A stretch of 64,000 nt of DNA from Citrobacter farmeri (GTDB taxonomy: Bacteria; Pseudomonadota; Gammaproteobacteria; Enterobacterales; Enterobacteriaceae): contig NZ_CP077291.1 of the NCBI RefSeq assembly GCF_019048065.1, forward strand, positions 3,658,001 to 3,722,000. The letters are read 5' to 3'. How positions within the stretch are numbered: the first letter of the stretch is position 1; each line of letters starts with the position of its first letter. The position numbers and the translations under genes are program-made. Shown here in pieces: positions 57,214-64,000 of this stretch. The notes under the pieces were generated by a model. The model did not search any database, was not told where the DNA came from, and saw only the letters and a list, made by a program, of their open reading frames with translations.

Positions 57214-57912
57214 TCAGTCGGTGCAGCTCTTACCTGGGATAAATTTAATCTCTTTATCGGCCATCAGCGTTTTCACCGGCTCATGAGTATCCGGATTTGC
57301 CTCCAGCGTGAAGTGCCCTTCGACGGATAACAGCACCGGTTTTTCACTGGCACCTCGGGCGGCAAGATACCCGCGTTCCAGCTCCGCGTTACTGGCAACA
57401 GAAACCTGCTTTCCGGTCGCACAGTCGGTAAAGGTCGCGGCATCCGCCATATAGAAATACATGCCCCGCATCGCCATCGGCGTTACTGGTAAGCTCGATT
57501 TCACGGGGGCAAGCGTATAGTTGAGCTGCGACTCGATCGGATTACCTTCCCGATCCAGCATCTCCAGCGCTTCTCCTTTCGCACGATAGTAAGATTTCTC
57601 ACCCTGACTGTCGGTCAGCACCAGTTTATCGGCCGTACGCGCCCAGGTGCCGTAGGAGGCAAAAGAAGACGGTTCTTCACGCACGCCCTGATAGCGTTCG
57701 TTCATTACCCATGTGCCATCTTTCTCCAGAAACAGGGAGGTTTCAATTCCCTCGCAGTCGGCACAAGGTAGAATGCCTCGCCAGCTTTGCTGCATCGGTT
57801 TTAATTCTGCAACCTGAGTCGGCTGGATAACGTCAACGTCTGAACGGTTATTACAACCAATCAATGCGAAGAGCGTTAACGCCGCCATTGCTGAAAGTAG
57901 TGTTTTTTTCAC
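57214..57912 (-). CDS. nlpE: Envelope stress lipoprotein NlpE (CutF)
   Basis: The 232-residue protein, slightly shorter than the E. coli form (236), has the lipobox FALIGC, the N-domain CxxC motif LPCADCEGIET and C-terminal OB-like domain with DCATGK and a final Cys (GKSCTD). It senses surface contact, copper and lipoprotein trafficking defects and activates Cpx. The C-terminal tail differs from E. coli after TLEAN. It is followed upstream by arfB. Confidence 0.95.
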   Translation of the reverse strand: MKKTLLSAMAALTLFALIGCNNRSDVDVIQPTQVAELKPMQQSWRGILPCADCEGIETSLFLEKDGTWVMNERYQGVREEPSSFASYGTWARTADKLVLTDSQGEKSYYRAKGEALEMLDREGNPIESQLNYTLAPVKSSLPVTPMAMRGMYFYMADAATFTDCATGKQVSVASNAELERGYLAARGASEKPVLLSVEGHFTLEANPDTHEPVKTLMADKEIKFIPGKSCTD

Positions 57913-57944
57913 CCTGACTCCCTATCAATTTTTATTCCTGCCCG

Positions 57945-58364
57945 TCAGTCATCGCGACGGACTTTCCCGCGAAGGGCTTTTACTGAGGATTTCTGCGCCT
58001 TCGAATTTAATCTTCGCTCTTTCGATGCCCGCGTCGGTCGGGTTGCGCGTCGGCTTTTTTGTTCTGCGGTAAGTTCTTTTATAACCGCCACCAGCCTGGC
58101 AAGCGCCGCTTCCCGGTTGAGTTCCTGGTTGCGGTACTCCTGCGCCTTAATAATCATCACGCCATCAGCCGTAATCAGATGATGACTGGCGGCCAGCAGA
58201 CGTTCCTTATAATACTCTGGCAGGCTGGAGGCCCGAATGTCAAAACGCAAATGTATCGCCGTTGAGGTCTTATTGACGTGCTGTCCTCCTGCGCCCTGGG
58301 CGCGAATGGCGGTGATTTCCAGCTCATCGTCAGGGATCGAGACCGTTCGCGAAATGACGATCAT
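57945..58364 (-). CDS. arfB: Alternative ribosome-rescue factor B
   Basis: The protein has 139 residues from ATG 58364 ([20 protein letters not shown]). The GGQ motif is in [12 protein letters not shown] and the basic tail ([16 protein letters not shown]) enters the empty mRNA channel. It hydrolyses peptidyl-tRNA on stalled ribosomes. It overlaps yaeQ by 4 bp (ATGA). Confidence 0.97.
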   Translation of the reverse strand: MIVISRTVSIPDDELEITAIRAQGAGGQHVNKTSTAIHLRFDIRASSLPEYYKERLLAASHHLITADGVMIIKAQEYRNQELNREAALARLVAVIKELTAEQKSRRATRPTRASKERRLNSKAQKSSVKALRGKVRRDD

Positions 58365-58906
58365 GCCGGCTGATGCCACGACGTCAGATGAATTTCCAGA
58401 TTATTCTGAGAATCAGACAACCAGATCGCACCGTCCTGAATCGTCGCCTGTAGCGTCATGGTTCGATTCGCAAAGGCGCTGAGTTGGGCCAGTTGTTCAT
58501 CGTCCAGATACCAGACGGTGAGATTCGAAAACTGCGCGCATTTGCTCTGGTTTTGCTGCCACCAGATCTGTGCCGCCCGGCTGTTATAGGCAAACAGCGC
58601 CACGTCAGCAGACAGCGAGCACGCCTTCTTAATACGCCGTTCATCCGGTAATCCCAGCTCGATCCACAAGTCGATCCCCAGATGATCGTTACGCAACCAC
58701 GCTTCCGGCTCATCCTCCGCGCTTAAGCCACGCGTAAACTGGAGACGCTCATCCGCATACTTAATCCACGCCAGCAGACGCAGCATCATGCGCTCCTGGG
58801 TTTCAGAAGGGTGACGCGCCAGCGTCAATGCCGCATCGAGAAACTGGTTACGGTCAAGGTCCGCCACGTTGATAACGGCTTTGTAAATTGTCGCTTTAAG
58901 CGCCAT
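58361..58906 (-). CDS. yaeQ: YaeQ family protein
   Basis: The protein has 181 residues, the E. coli length. YaeQ has a PD-(D/E)xK nuclease-like fold: [30 protein letters not shown] contains E, D-x-W-I-E and K in the expected order. E. coli YaeQ suppressed an rfaH defect in old genetic work, but the function is unsettled. First gene of yaeQ-arfB-nlpE. Confidence 0.95.
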   Translation of the reverse strand: MALKATIYKAVINVADLDRNQFLDAALTLARHPSETQERMMLRLLAWIKYADERLQFTRGLSAEDEPEAWLRNDHLGIDLWIELGLPDERRIKKACSLSADVALFAYNSRAAQIWWQQNQSKCAQFSNLTVWYLDDEQLAQLSAFANRTMTLQATIQDGAIWLSDSQNNLEIHLTSWHQPA

Positions 58907-59094
58907 GGAAAAACTCCTTTCGAATCAGGCGGTCATTGTAGCGAAAATGGAGCAAAAAGGCTGTCAGAGGATCATCAATCAAGGCGCTGATATTGCGTGA
59001 ATGGCTGTGGTATAGTCACCTTGCTAAACAGAGTTTATCTTCGTAGGCTTAGACTTGCATCCACGGTTAAGTCAGAATGCTGACAGGAGGGCAT

Positions 59095-59295
59095 GTGGAA
59101 AAATATTGTGAGTTAATACGCAAGCGGTATGCGGAAATCGCCAGCGGAGACTTAGGGTATATCCCGGATGCGCTGGGTTGCGTATTGAAGGTGCTTAATG
59201 AAATAGCGGCAGACAGTGCCCTTTCAGAGTCGGTCAGGGAAAAGGCGGCGTATGCTGCGGCGAACTTACTGGTGAGCGATTATGTCAATGAATGA
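59095..59295 (+). CDS. yaeP: YaeP family protein
   Basis: The protein has 66 residues from GTG 59095 with AGGAGG right upstream (spacing 6). Near-identical to E. coli YaeP ([20 protein letters not shown]). Helical, cytoplasmic, function unknown. Overlaps rof, forming a two-gene unit. Confidence 0.95.
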   Translation: MEKYCELIRKRYAEIASGDLGYIPDALGCVLKVLNEIAADSALSESVREKAAYAAANLLVSDYVNE

Positions 59296-59542
59296 TACAT
59301 ACCAACCCATCAACTGTGATGACTACGACAACCTCGAGCTCGCCTGCCAGCATCATTTATTACTGACGCTGGAACTGAAAGATGGCGAAGTTTTGCAGGC
59401 GAAAGCCAACGATCTGGTTTCACGGAAAAACGTGGAATATCTGATCACCGAGGTTGCGGGTGAAACACGCGAGCTTCGTCTCGACAAAATTGTCAGCTTC
59501 AGCCATCCGGAAATTGGTACCGTGGTGGTTAGCGAATCCTGA
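59282..59542 (+). CDS. rof: Rho-binding antiterminator
   Basis: The protein has 86 residues from ATG 59282, or 84 from ATG 59288. Rof (YaeO) binds Rho near its primary RNA site and inhibits termination; it has a small Sm-like barrel ([33 protein letters not shown]). Its start lies inside yaeP, so it is translationally coupled. Confidence 0.96.
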   Translation: MSMNDTYQPINCDDYDNLELACQHHLLLTLELKDGEVLQAKANDLVSRKNVEYLITEVAGETRELRLDKIVSFSHPEIGTVVVSES

Positions 59543-59549
59543 GTATGTG

Positions 59550-59631
59550 TTGCCGGATGGCGGTGCAAGCACCTTATCCGGCCTACGCGCCATGCGATAC
59601 GTAGGCCTGATAAGCGCAGCGTCATCAGGCA
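59550..59631. repeat. BIME: paired REP units
   Basis: TTGCCGGATGGCGGTGC...CCTTATCCGGCCTACG then GTAGGCCTGATAAGCG...GTCATCAGGCA, between the convergent rof and tilS genes. Confidence 0.88.
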
Positions 59632-59633
59632 TT

Positions 59634-60932
59634 TCAGATGCTCGTATCCCACACCAATTTCACCCCCGATTCCCCCTCTGCAAGCCCCTCACGCGTGATA
59701 AATACCCCAGCAGCCGCAATCAGCGTTTCACCGTAAAACAGCAATGGCGTAGTATCGCGTCGCCAGGACGGCACATTCAGCTCCTGCCAGATTTTCTTTA
59801 GCTTACGCCCGCCGTTGCGGCCAACGATATGCAGCATTCCCGGTGCCTTAAAACGGATACTGACGCACTCATCCTTACGAGGCATGCGCAATTTCCCCCC
59901 TGGCTGTAGCCGAAGATGGCCCAGTCCGGCAGGCAGCGTGAGCGGCATCTGCCAGCAAGACCAGGGCAGTATGGTCTCACTCTGCCCGACAGCAGATTTA
60001 ACCCACCATAGTTGCCCCTGATAACGCCGCACCTCATAGTCACCAAAGCGCAGACAGGGGGAAGCATCTTCACGCGCCAGCGCAACCTCCTGCCAGAGAC
60101 GCTCCAGCCCATCGCGGGAAGGCATTGGCGCATTTTGCGCGGCCAGCCAGCGGCGAAGCAATGCTGCACGCCGGACACGGCTCATCGCCATGAGCGGCGT
60201 AAGCATGAGCGTTCCGTTTGCCGTGGTGCAACCTGACAGTTCATCGGCAAGCAGTTCATCCAGCAGACTCTCCTGCTCAGCGCACAGCGCGGCGCTACGC
60301 GCTGTGGCGTCGGCGAAATGCGGCCAGCGCTGTTGCAGTAGCGGCAGAACCTGCAAACGCAGGAAGTTGCGATCGTAGGCGTCATCCTGATTGCTTTCAT
60401 CTTCAATCCAGCGAAGCTGATGTTGCCTTGCCCATTCTTCCAGCGCCGCACGGGTTTGCGTCAGCAGCGGACGGATGAGCTGCGTGCCGGCAAACGCAGA
60501 AATCTCCGCCATGGCAGACAGCCCCGCCGGACCGCTACCGCGTTTGAGCGCCAGTAAAAAGGTTTCACACTGATCGTCAAGGTGCTGAGCGGTCACCAGC
60601 ACCTCACCGGGCAGCAACGCGTCGGCGAACGCCTGATAACGCGCCTGCCGGGCATGTGCTTCAATCCCCAGTCCCTCGTCCACCAACGTTACCCGTTCCA
60701 CCACCAGCGGTACCTGCCATTGCGCACAGAGGGCTTCGCAATGTGCCACCCATTCATCGGCGTGAGCGCTCAGTCCATGATGGATGTGAATGGCGCGAAG
60801 TGAGAGTGTCGGTTGCTGCGCCCGCCATTGCACCAGTTGATGCAGAAGCACAGTAGAGTCGAGACCGCCGCTAAAAGCGACCAGTATCTGTCGGGAGGTG
60901 ATAAGCGAGGTGTTCAGCGTGAGTGTTGTCAT
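59634..60932 (-). CDS. tilS: tRNA(Ile)-lysidine synthetase
   Basis: The 432-residue protein has the PP-loop ATP-binding motif [13 protein letters not shown], the N-terminal synthetase domain ([22 protein letters not shown]), and the central and C-terminal domains ([17 protein letters not shown]). It changes C34 of tRNA-Ile2 to lysidine so AUA is read as Ile. Essential. Confidence 0.97.
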   Translation of the reverse strand: MTTLTLNTSLITSRQILVAFSGGLDSTVLLHQLVQWRAQQPTLSLRAIHIHHGLSAHADEWVAHCEALCAQWQVPLVVERVTLVDEGLGIEAHARQARYQAFADALLPGEVLVTAQHLDDQCETFLLALKRGSGPAGLSAMAEISAFAGTQLIRPLLTQTRAALEEWARQHQLRWIEDESNQDDAYDRNFLRLQVLPLLQQRWPHFADATARSAALCAEQESLLDELLADELSGCTTANGTLMLTPLMAMSRVRRAALLRRWLAAQNAPMPSRDGLERLWQEVALAREDASPCLRFGDYEVRRYQGQLWWVKSAVGQSETILPWSCWQMPLTLPAGLGHLRLQPGGKLRMPRKDECVSIRFKAPGMLHIVGRNGGRKLKKIWQELNVPSWRRDTTPLLFYGETLIAAAGVFITREGLAEGESGVKLVWDTSI

Positions 60933-60993
60933 AGCGGTTATTTACAGTGACGTTGCCCGGCACGTTACCGGGCAATCGTCGCAATAACAAGTC

Positions 60994-61383
60994 TTACTGC
61001 TCATACAATTCAAGCGGCAGGCCATCCGGGTCTTTAAAAAAGGTAAAGCGCTTGTTGGTGAAGGGATCAATGCGGATGGCTTCGCAACTGACGTGATTTG
61101 CCTCCAGATGTGCAACCGATTTATCCAGATCATCCACGCTGAATGCCAGATGGCGCAAACCGCAGGCTTCCGGACGACCTGGACGCGCTGGCGGAAAAGG
61201 AAATGAAAAAAGCTCAATCACATATTGTCCGTTCAGCGCCAGATCGCCCTTCCACGAATCTCGTTCTTCGCGATAGGCTTCGCTCATCAGCGTAAACCCC
61301 AGAATATCGCAATAGAAGGACTTACTCGCGGCATAGTCTGTCGCAATGATCGCAATATGGTGAACCTGTTTTAATCCCAGCAT
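60994..61383 (-). CDS. yaeR: VOC/glyoxalase-family protein YaeR
   Basis: The protein has 129 residues from ATG 61383 (MLGLKQVHHIAIIATDY), matching E. coli YaeR. Vicinal-oxygen-chelate fold with metal-ligand candidates H8 or H9, H in LRHLAFSVDD and E in LELYEQ. The reaction is unknown. Confidence 0.93.
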   Translation of the reverse strand: MLGLKQVHHIAIIATDYAASKSFYCDILGFTLMSEAYREERDSWKGDLALNGQYVIELFSFPFPPARPGRPEACGLRHLAFSVDDLDKSVAHLEANHVSCEAIRIDPFTNKRFTFFKDPDGLPLELYEQ

Positions 61384-61448
61384 AGTGTCTTCATCTCCTT
61401 TATTTATCATCAGCACGTTACCCGCCCAGGGGCGCTGAAGGCAAGTCG

Positions 61449-63587
61449 TCACGCCGTTTTTAAGACTCGTACGTGGTATACGCCATCGTCATCCTGCTTC
61501 GTCCCGTGAATATCCGTTTCAAAACCTGGATAGTGGTGACCGACAGAACAGAGCATCAACAGGAAATCGAGTACGGCGCGACTCTGCCCGGTGATCATTT
61601 CTCCCGGCATCAGCAGTGGAACACCGGGGGGATACGGCAGGATCATATTCGCCGACACACGCCCCACCAGTTGATCGAGCGTCACCGTTTCGACTTCGCC
61701 TTTGATCTGCCGCTGCCAGGCCTGATGCGGCGTCATGACCATTTCCGGCAAGGTATCAAACGCACGCAGCATCAGTCCGGAAAGATCGTGCTGGCGGATG
61801 AGCTTATGGATCCCTTGCGCCAGATCCTTGATACGCATGTTGCGATAAAAGTCAGGATCTTCTGCATACAGATCCGGCAGCATATTCTTCACGCGTAAAT
61901 TGAGATCGTAAGAGCGTTTAAATTCGGTCAGGCCACGCAACAGCCCCATCGCTCGGGTTTTATCAATACCGATACTAAAGAGAAACAGCAGGTTGTACGG
62001 ACCGGTTTTTTCCACCACCACACCGCGCTCATCGAGAAATTTCGCGACCAGCGCGGCGGGGATCCCTTCCTCACTCATCTTTCCCTGCTCATCCATACCA
62101 GGTGTCAGGATCGTTACTTTCACCGGGTCGAGGAACATATGATCGTCGTCGGCATCGGTAAATCCGTGCCAGTCTTCACCAGGCGCAACCGGCCAGCACT
62201 CGGCTTCATCAACGTCTTCCGGCTGCCAGATATCAAAGAACCAACCGTCAGACTCTTCACGCAGGCGCTGTACCTCTTTGCGAAAATGCAGCGCACGCTC
62301 CACTGAGCGATTGATTAATCGCCTGCCGGAATTTCCCCGCAGCATCGCCGCTGCCGTCTCAATGGAGGCAACAATGGGATAGCTCGGTGAGGTAGAGGTG
62401 TGCATCATGAAAGCTTCGTTGAAGGTCTCTTCGTCATAGTCCCCTTTAATATGGATCAGCGACGCCTGCGACAACGCCGCCAGCATTTTGTGGGTGGATT
62501 GCGTTTCAAAGAAAACCTTTCCAGGTACTCGCTCACCGCTCATCCCGCTTTTCCCCTGATAAATGGGATGAAAGTGCGTATAGGGCACCCAGGCAGAATC
62601 GAAGTGGATAGAAGGGACATCCAGCGTCTGCTTGATCCAGTTGGTGTTATACAGCAGACCGTCATAGGTTGAGTTGGTGATCACCGCGTGAACCGGCCAC
62701 TGCGCCTGCGCCGTGGCGGCAACTTTGCTCGCAATACTCTCACGCGTAAATTCACGCTTAGGAATGCCACCCAAAATGCCGAGCGCATTACGCGTCGGTT
62801 TCAGCCAGATCGGGACCACGTCGCTCATCATCAACAAATGCGCCAGCGACTTATGGCAGTTGCGGTCAATCAACAGCGTACTGCCCGTCGGCGCGGCATA
62901 CATGCCCACAATTTTGTTTGAAGTGGAGGTGCCGTTGGTCACCATGTAACTCTGTTCTGCGCCGAAGGTTCTGGCAATGTACTCTTCGGCCTCCAGGTGC
63001 GGTCCGGTGTGGTCGAGTAACGAGCCCAGCTCAGTGACCGATATCGACACATCCGCCTTTAAAGTATTGCCGCCGAAAAAGTCATAGAACAGGCAGCCAA
63101 CCGGGCTTTTTTGATAGGCTGTTCCAGCCATGTGTCCCGGCGTGCAAAAGGTGTATTTCCCCTCTTTCACATAGGTGAACAGCGCTCTGGTGAAGGGCGG
63201 CGTGATATTGTCGAGGTATTCGTTGGTGTACTGGCGAATACGCGTTGCAATATCTTCCGCCTGCCCCAGCGCATACTCAAAAAACCATAACGCCATGCGC
63301 ATGTCGTGAACGCTGACGTCCATGGTTGAGTGCGTGTTGATAAACGCATACAGCGGTAAATATTCATTGAGCTGGTTAATCTCGCTGCACAGATCGAGAC
63401 TGTACTCATCCCAGTCAAAAATTACCCCGCAAATGCGCGGGTTATGTTCGATAAATTTCAGCAGGTCGACGCTGTTTTGCGGCCAGATGATCTGAAATCC
63501 CTGTGATTGCAGCGCACGCTCAAGCTCCTTGATGGGCTCATCTTTATAAAAAACCCCGTGCGGCCCCATGATGGCGATGATGTTCAT
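61449..63587 (-). CDS. ldcC: Lysine decarboxylase, constitutive
   Basis: The 712-residue PLP-dependent decarboxylase (fold I) has the PLP lysine in TQSTHKMLAALSQ. An N-terminal flavodoxin-like wing (MNIIAIMGPHGVFYKDEPI) and C-terminal domain follow the CadA/LdcC/SpeF plan. It converts lysine to cadaverine. The position between accA and yaeR identifies LdcC, not CadA. Confidence 0.97.
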   Translation of the reverse strand: MNIIAIMGPHGVFYKDEPIKELERALQSQGFQIIWPQNSVDLLKFIEHNPRICGVIFDWDEYSLDLCSEINQLNEYLPLYAFINTHSTMDVSVHDMRMALWFFEYALGQAEDIATRIRQYTNEYLDNITPPFTRALFTYVKEGKYTFCTPGHMAGTAYQKSPVGCLFYDFFGGNTLKADVSISVTELGSLLDHTGPHLEAEEYIARTFGAEQSYMVTNGTSTSNKIVGMYAAPTGSTLLIDRNCHKSLAHLLMMSDVVPIWLKPTRNALGILGGIPKREFTRESIASKVAATAQAQWPVHAVITNSTYDGLLYNTNWIKQTLDVPSIHFDSAWVPYTHFHPIYQGKSGMSGERVPGKVFFETQSTHKMLAALSQASLIHIKGDYDEETFNEAFMMHTSTSPSYPIVASIETAAAMLRGNSGRRLINRSVERALHFRKEVQRLREESDGWFFDIWQPEDVDEAECWPVAPGEDWHGFTDADDDHMFLDPVKVTILTPGMDEQGKMSEEGIPAALVAKFLDERGVVVEKTGPYNLLFLFSIGIDKTRAMGLLRGLTEFKRSYDLNLRVKNMLPDLYAEDPDFYRNMRIKDLAQGIHKLIRQHDLSGLMLRAFDTLPEMVMTPHQAWQRQIKGEVETVTLDQLVGRVSANMILPYPPGVPLLMPGEMITGQSRAVLDFLLMLCSVGHHYPGFETDIHGTKQDDDGVYHVRVLKTA

Positions 63588-63643
63588 GCGTTCCTCCTGG
63601 AAAAACCTAAGCTAATCATAGCGGGTTCAAAGCGCAGGTAAAA

Positions 63644-63672
63644 AAAAGGGCCACAATTCGTGGCCCTTTTTC
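63644..63672 (-). terminator. accA terminator
   Basis: AAAAGGGCCAC-AATTC-GTGGCCCTTTTT hairpin between accA and ldcC on the minus strand. Confidence 0.9.
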
Positions 63673-63686
63673 GGAATGGTCAACGC

Positions 63687-64000
63687 TTACGCGTAGCCGT
63701 AGCTCATCAGACGCTGATAGCGACGGTTTTTCAAATCTTCAGTGCTCAGAACATCGAGATCGGCAAGATCGGCCAGCAGTTGTGCTTTCAGCGAAGCCGC
63801 CATCACTTCCGGGTTGCGATGCGCCCCACCCAGCGGTTCCGGGATGATGGAGTCAATCAGCTTCAGCTCTTTCAGTCGCGGAGCGATGATACCCATTGCT
63901 TCTGCAGCCAGCGGCGCTTTGTCCGCGCTTTTCCACAGAATGGACGCACAGCCTTCCGGGGAGATCACAGAATAGGTACTGTATTGCAGCATATTCACTT
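63687..64000 (-). CDS. accA: Acetyl-CoA carboxylase carboxyltransferase alpha subunit, C-terminal part
   Basis: The frame is truncated by the right window edge; about 103 C-terminal residues are visible. [20 protein letters not shown] and [13 protein letters not shown] are diagnostic of the AccA oxyanion/carboxybiotin region. It transfers the carboxyl group from biotin to acetyl-CoA as the first step of fatty acid synthesis. It lies upstream of ldcC as in E. coli. Confidence 0.97.
   Translation of the reverse strand, partial: VNMLQYSTYSVISPEGCASILWKSADKAPLAAEAMGIIAPRLKELKLIDSIIPEPLGGAHRNPEVMAASLKAQLLADLADLDVLSTEDLKNRRYQRLMSYGYA

Overview
The window is a chromosomal segment from a member of the Enterobacteriaceae, most probably a Citrobacter-like species. 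The evidence is gene order almost identical to the E. coli accA-ldcC-tilS ... rrnH ... dnaQ-rnhA ... dinB-pepD-gpt-phoE-proBA-thrW segment (here in inverted orientation), protein lengths matching E. coli orthologues within a few residues, and standard gamma-proteobacterial rRNA. The V3 region of the 16S gene suggests the Citrobacter amalonaticus group from memory, with low confidence.

Region A (1-11,750) is accessory DNA. It starts with the C-terminal part of a CusS/HprS-type sensor kinase. There follow an exported flavodoxin plus a DUF4405 haem-type membrane protein; an exported cupin, an exported carboxymuconolactone-decarboxylase-like protein and a second exported flavodoxin; an exported alpha/beta hydrolase; a membrane-anchored PD-(D/E)xK nuclease-like gene; two aldo/keto reductases; a LysR regulator divergent from an NAD(P)-binding protein; and a DUF1471 protein with a MarA/SoxS-type regulator. 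Three promoters in this region (840-893, 2302-2355 and 10611-10663) carry the same signature: a TGACAA-N2-TTGTCA palindrome followed by GTCAG direct repeats at 11-bp period and a -10-like hexamer at constant distance. They look like targets of one OmpR-type response regulator, most simply the missing partner of the kinase at the left edge. This putative periplasmic redox regulon is the most interesting content of the window.

Region B (11,750-16,000) is an integrative island end: a type II restriction-modification pair (m5C methyltransferase and HNH nuclease with a duplicated DNA-binding module) next to a P4-type integrase abutting tRNA-Thr(CGT), thrW, the site used by CP4-6 in E. coli K-12.

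Region C (16,000-31,400) is core: proA, proB, phoE, crl, frsA, gpt, pepD and dinB, then the Flag-2 lateral flagellum remnant (lafU/fhiA fused by deletion), a small membrane protein, yafL, yafK (dpaA), yafJ and gmhA. The toxin-antitoxin genes found between these in E. coli K-12 are absent.

Region D (31,400-44,500) is core: fadE, yafV, aspV, dnaQ/rnhA, yafS, gloB, mltD, yafE, yafD, an extra MFS transporter, yafC and dkgB. Region E (44,400-49,870) is a complete rRNA operon on the minus strand (16S, tRNA-Glu, 23S, 5S, tRNA-Asp) with P1 and P2 promoters. Its spacer tRNA is Glu, where E. coli rrnH has Ile/Ala. Region F (49,900-64,000) is core: gmhB, metNIQ with MetJ boxes, rcsF, trmO, proS, yaeF, nlpE, arfB, yaeQ, yaeP, rof, tilS, yaeR, ldcC and the 3' end of accA.

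Functions of core genes come from recognised orthology; functions of region A genes are family-level assignments, and their cooperation is inference.
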